A stretch of DNA of 21,505 nt, from positions 1 through 21,505 of the forward strand of contig JACDCH010000072.1 in the NCBI GenBank assembly GCA_013694495.1. The letters run 5' to 3'. Below, piece by piece: positions 18,724 through 21,505 of the stretch; positions within the stretch are counted from its first letter, which is position 1; every line of letters starts with the position of its first letter. The stretch is from Acidimicrobiia bacterium. Its GTDB lineage: Bacteria; Actinomycetota; Acidimicrobiia; Acidimicrobiales; JACDCH01. The notes under the pieces were generated by a model. The model had not been told where the DNA came from. It did no database searches and was given only the letters and a program-made list of their open reading frames with translations. The position numbers were made by a program, and so were the translations under genes.

Positions 18724-19985
18724 CCCGGTTCAGGAACGCCACCGCCGACACGTTCCGGTCGCTGCGGCACAAGAACTTCCGCATCTTCTTCGTCACCCAG
18801 GGCATCAGCTTCACCGGCACCTGGGTGCAGCTCGTCGCCCAGACCCTGCTGATCCTGCGCCTCACCGACAGCGGCACGGCGCTCGGCCTCCTCACCGCCA
18901 TCCAGTTCGCCCCAACGCTCGTGCTGGGCGCCTGGGCCGGCGTCGTCATCGACCGCCACGACAAGCGCCGGCTGATGGCGATCACGACCACGGCGATGCT
19001 GCTCGCCGCCCTGGCGCTGGGTCTCCTCGTCCTGGCCGACCGGGCCACGGTGCCCCTCGTCTACCTCCTCGCCGCCGTGCTCGGCCTGGCCAACACGTTC
19101 GACAACCCGGCCCGGCGCACGCTCGTCAACGACCTCGTGCCAGCCGCCGAAGTGTCGAACGCGGTGAGCCTGAACTCCACGCTGGTCACCAGCGCCCGCA
19201 TCGTCGGGCCGGCGCTTGCCGGGCTGCTGGTCGTCACCGTCGGCATCGGGTGGTGCTTCGTCGTGAACGCGGCGTCGTTCGTCGCCGCCCTCGTCGGCCT
19301 CTGGCTGCTGGACGCCTCGGCCCTGCGCAGCCGCCCGCCGGTGGCCCGGGCCAAGGGGCAGCTGCGGGCCGGCCTGCGCTACGTGAGCTCGATCGACGAC
19401 CTGCGCATCCCGCTGCTGCTCATGGCCGTCGTCGGCACGCTGTCGTTCAACTTCCAGGTGCTGCTGCCGCTGCTGGCCAAGCGCGACCTCGGCGGGACCG
19501 ACGGCACGTACACCCTCTTGACCACCGTGTTCAGCGTCGGCTCGCTCGTCGGCTCGTTGCGGATGGCCCGGCGGCAGGTCATCGACACGCGGTTCCTCGG
19601 CCTCTCGGCCGTCGTGCTCGGCATCACGACGGGCGCGCTGGCGTTCGCCCCGAACGTCGTCGTCGCCGGCGCGATCCTGTTGGTCACGGGGTACGCGGGC
19701 ATCGGCGTGCTGTCCGGCGGCAACGCCGTCCTGCAGATGGCGGCCAGCCCCGAGATGCGGGGCCGGGTGCTCGCCCTGTTCACCGTGGTCTTCATCGGCT
19801 CGACGCCCATCGGCGGCCCCATCGCGGGCTGGGCGGCCGAGGAGTTCGGCACCGGTGCGGGGCTGCTGATCGGCGCCGTGGCCGCGGTGGCGGCCGGCCT
19901 TGCCGTGCTGGCGTTCCTCCGCAACCGGGACGCGTTGGTGAACAGCAGCACCTCGCGCCCCCCCGACGTGGTCGCCGCCGCCTGA
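18720..19985 (+). CDS. MFS transporter, EntS/drug-efflux-like
   Basis: This 421-residue membrane protein resembles the major facilitator family related to EntS and other 12-helix drug exporters. About twelve hydrophobic segments can be traced. The first is at about 25-45, starting with FRIFFVTQGISFTGTWVQLV, which is typical of this subfamily. The loop 2-3 motif is AGVVIDRHDKRRLMAI at about 77-92. NTFDNPARRTLVNDLVP, also characteristic, follows the fourth segment, and MRGRVLALFTVVFIGSTPIG lies in the second half. It probably exports a small toxic or signalling compound by proton exchange; the substrate is unknown. It overlaps marR by 4 nt, so both are made from one mRNA. Base composition matches the host, so any transfer is not recent. 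Confidence 0.9.
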   Translation: MTRFRNATADTFRSLRHKNFRIFFVTQGISFTGTWVQLVAQTLLILRLTDSGTALGLLTAIQFAPTLVLGAWAGVVIDRHDKRRLMAITTTAMLLAALALGLLVLADRATVPLVYLLAAVLGLANTFDNPARRTLVNDLVPAAEVSNAVSLNSTLVTSARIVGPALAGLLVVTVGIGWCFVVNAASFVAALVGLWLLDASALRSRPPVARAKGQLRAGLRYVSSIDDLRIPLLLMAVVGTLSFNFQVLLPLLAKRDLGGTDGTYTLLTTVFSVGSLVGSLRMARRQVIDTRFLGLSAVVLGITTGALAFAPNVVVAGAILLVTGYAGIGVLSGGNAVLQMAASPEMRGRVLALFTVVFIGSTPIGGPIAGWAAEEFGTGAGLLIGAVAAVAAGLAVLAFLRNRDALVNSSTSRPPDVVAAA

Positions 19986-20001
19986 ACCGGCCCGGGCGGG
20001 C

Positions 20002-20031
20002 TTGCCGCGCCGCGACGGGCGCCCGTAGCAT
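20002..20031 (+). promoter_or_regulatory. Candidate promoter for rplM-rpsI
   Basis: TTGCCG (20002-20007), 18 bp, TAGCAT (20026-20031), matching the two other housekeeping promoter candidates here. A start near 20038 would give a leader of about 25 nt with the AGAAGGAAG ribosome site ahead of the rplM GTG. Confidence 0.55.
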
Positions 20032-20063
20032 CGTCAATCCGTTCTGAAGCAGAAGGAAGTGGC

Positions 20064-20516
20064 GTGCGCACGTACTCCCCCAAAGCCAGCGAGATCACCC
20101 GCGCCTGGCATGTGGTCGATGCCGAGGGCCTCGTCCTCGGTCGCGTCGCCACCGAGGTCGCCAGCATCCTGCGGGGCAAGCACAAGCCCACGTACGCCCC
20201 GCACATGGACACCGGTGACTTCGTCATCATCGTGAACGCCGAGAAGGTCGTGCTCACCTCGGGCAAGGCCGACACCAAGCTCGTGCGCGACCACTCCGGG
20301 TACCCGGGCGGCCTCAAGACCCGCACCTACGCCCAGCTGCTGGCCCGCAAGCCCGAGGACGCCGTGCGCCGCACCGTCCGGGGCATGCTCCCGAAGAACC
20401 GCCTTGGCGCGCAGATGCTCACCAAGCTCAAGGTCTACGCCGGCCCGAACCACCCCCACGCCGCCCAGCTGCCCACGCCGCTCGACGTCCCGCACGCCCG
20501 CAGGAGCCCGCGATGA
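20064..20516 (+). CDS. rplM: 50S ribosomal protein L13
   Basis: L13 is an early-assembly protein of the large subunit. The 150-residue product contains RTYSPKASEITRAWHVVDAE at the start, GRVATEVASILRGKHKPTYA, and the family signature with GMLPKNRLGAQMLTKLKVYA, then GPNHPHAAQ. Length is normal for an actinobacterium. The GTG at 20064 follows AGAAGGAAG and gives the standard N-terminus. It is separated from truA by the marR-MFS insertion and has its own promoter candidate. Its end overlaps rpsI by 4 nt (ATGA). Confidence 0.97.
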   Translation: MRTYSPKASEITRAWHVVDAEGLVLGRVATEVASILRGKHKPTYAPHMDTGDFVIIVNAEKVVLTSGKADTKLVRDHSGYPGGLKTRTYAQLLARKPEDAVRRTVRGMLPKNRLGAQMLTKLKVYAGPNHPHAAQLPTPLDVPHARRSPR

Positions 20517-20905
20517 CCAAGCCCCTCACCCAGACCACGGGCCGCCGCAAGCGCGCCGTCGCCCGGGTCCGTCTCCGTCCCGGCACCGGGAAGATCACGA
20601 TCAACAAGCGGGACATCGAGGAGTACTTCGGCTCCCGCACGCACCGCATGATCATCACCGAGCCGCTCAGGGTGACCGAGACGGTCGAGACCTACGACAT
20701 CGACGTCACGATGGACGGCGGCGGCGTGTCCGGCCAGGCCGGCGCGCTGCGCATGGGCATCGCTCGCTCGCTCGTCGAGCTCGACCCCGAGCTCCGGGGC
20801 CAGCTCAAGAAGGCCGGCTTCCTCACCCGCGACGCCCGCGAGAAGGAATCGAAGAAGTACGGCCTCAAGAAGGCCCGCAAGGCGCCGCAGTACTCGAAGC
20901 GGTGA
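20513..20905 (+). CDS. rpsI: 30S ribosomal protein S9
   Basis: S9's C-terminal arg/lys tail reaches the P-site tRNA. The 130-residue product has TTGRRKRAVARVRLRPGTGK, then INKRDIEEYFGSR, and the signature GGGVSGQAGALRMGIARSLV, ending in the universal KKARKAPQYSKR. Everything is full length. The start overlaps the rplM stop, so the pair is coupled as in nearly all bacteria. A 31-bp gap leads to glmM. Confidence 0.98.
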   Translation: MTKPLTQTTGRRKRAVARVRLRPGTGKITINKRDIEEYFGSRTHRMIITEPLRVTETVETYDIDVTMDGGGVSGQAGALRMGIARSLVELDPELRGQLKKAGFLTRDAREKESKKYGLKKARKAPQYSKR

Positions 20906-20936
20906 TTTGGGGCCGATCCTCCTCGCCACCCCGGCC

Positions 20937-21505
20937 ATGAGGTTCGGCACCGACGGCATTCGCGGCGTCGCCAACGTCGACATCACGCCCGAGGTGGCGC
21001 TCGCTCTCGGGCGCGCCGCGGCCGTCGTGCTCGGCAGCACCATCGCCGTCGGCCGGGACACGCGGCGTTCGGGCGGCATGCTCGAGTCCGCCTTCGCCGC
21101 CGGGGTCACCTCGGCCGGCGTGGACGTGATCCGCATGGGCATCGCCCCGACGCCCGCTGTCGCCTGGGTGGCGGCCGATCGCAAGATCGCCGGCGCGGTC
21201 ATCTCGGCCTCCCACAACCCGTGGACCGACAACGGCATCAAGCTCTTCGCCACCGGCGGACGCAAGCTCGACGACGCCACCGAGCGGGCCGTCGAGTCGG
21301 CCCTCCTCAGCCCGCCGCCGACCGGACCGGCCGGCTCGATCAGCCTCGGCCCGCAGCTCGTCGACCGGTGGGCAGATGCGCTCGTCGCGTCGCTGCGCGG
21401 GCGCCGGCTCGACGGCCTCTCGGTGGTGGTCGACTGCGCCAACGGCGCCGCCGCCTGGGTCGCCGCCGACGTGCTCAGCGCCGCCGGCGCGTCGGTGCAC
21501 GCCAT
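20937..21505 (+). CDS. glmM: Phosphoglucosamine mutase (partial, 3' cut by window edge)
   Basis: GlmM converts glucosamine-6-phosphate to glucosamine-1-phosphate for peptidoglycan precursor synthesis. The first 189 residues are present. The N-terminus MRFGTDGIRGVANVDITPEV is characteristic. The phosphoserine loop ISASHNPWTDNGIKLF has the catalytic S92. A second-domain stretch with VVVDCANGAAAWVA is seen near the window end. The rest (about 250 residues, with the metal and sugar loops) lies outside. Placement directly after rpsI is the normal actinobacterial order. The ATG at 20937 gives the canonical start; no strong Shine-Dalgarno is visible. Confidence 0.96.
   Translation, partial: MRFGTDGIRGVANVDITPEVALALGRAAAVVLGSTIAVGRDTRRSGGMLESAFAAGVTSAGVDVIRMGIAPTPAVAWVAADRKIAGAVISASHNPWTDNGIKLFATGGRKLDDATERAVESALLSPPPTGPAGSISLGPQLVDRWADALVASLRGRRLDGLSVVVDCANGAAAWVAADVLSAAGASVHA

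Noticed and set aside
1..21505. CRISPR arrays, tRNA or rRNA genes, integrases or transposases
   Set aside because: No regularly spaced repeats, cloverleaf sequences, rRNA motifs or recombinase motifs were seen on either strand.

Overview
This window is a high-GC (roughly 70% by eye) stretch of bacterial chromosome carrying almost the whole S10-spc-alpha ribosomal-protein region, all on the + strand. The GC-rich codon use, the zinc-type S14, S4 and L36 proteins, and the order rplQ-truA-...-rplM-rpsI-glmM all point to an actinobacterium. A deep lineage such as Acidimicrobiia is my best guess, but that is inference from general features, not from a search.

Layout. 1-698: the tail of an unidentified gene and an NADPH-dependent FMN reductase-like gene. 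699-1151: no protein gene of normal size; it holds a repeat element, a promoter candidate and a structured leader. 1152-13825: rplC-rplD-rplW-rplB-rpsS-rplV-rpsC-rplP-rpmC-rpsQ-rplN-rplX-rplE-rpsZ-rpsH-rplF-rplR-rpsE-rpmD-rplO-secY-adk-map, packed head to tail with many 1-4 nt stop/start overlaps. 13826-14135: a second promoter candidate and a broken infA. 14136-17123: rpmJ-rpsM-rpsK-rpsD-rpoA-rplQ. 17124-18118: a repeat element and truA. 18119-19985: an inserted marR-MFS exporter pair with its own operator and promoter. 19986-21505: a third promoter candidate, rplM-rpsI and the 5' part of glmM. rpsJ, normally first in the S10 operon, is absent upstream of rplC.

How the genes work together. 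The core genes build both ribosomal subunits, the RNA polymerase alpha subunit, the Sec translocon channel (SecY), the nascent-chain methionine aminopeptidase (Map), adenylate kinase and a tRNA pseudouridine synthase (TruA). FMN reductase and MarR/MFS are accessory genes lodged at the edges of the housekeeping blocks.

Most unusual points. (1) A family of about 130-176 bp repeats (three copies) and a related 29-30 bp repeat (two copies), each starting at or within a few nt of a stop codon. (2) At nearly every long junction inside the operon a small open frame bridges the two genes, usually overlapping the upstream stop and the downstream start; some of these frames are made by the repeats. (3) infA is recognisable only as a fragment interrupted by five small indels with its codons otherwise intact. 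(4) Three housekeeping promoter candidates share the form TTGNC(C/G)-18 bp-TAGNNT. (5) rplC has a roughly 180-nt leader with a strong hairpin inside a 23-codon upstream ORF. (6) L22 has an approximately 110-residue basic-then-acidic tail.
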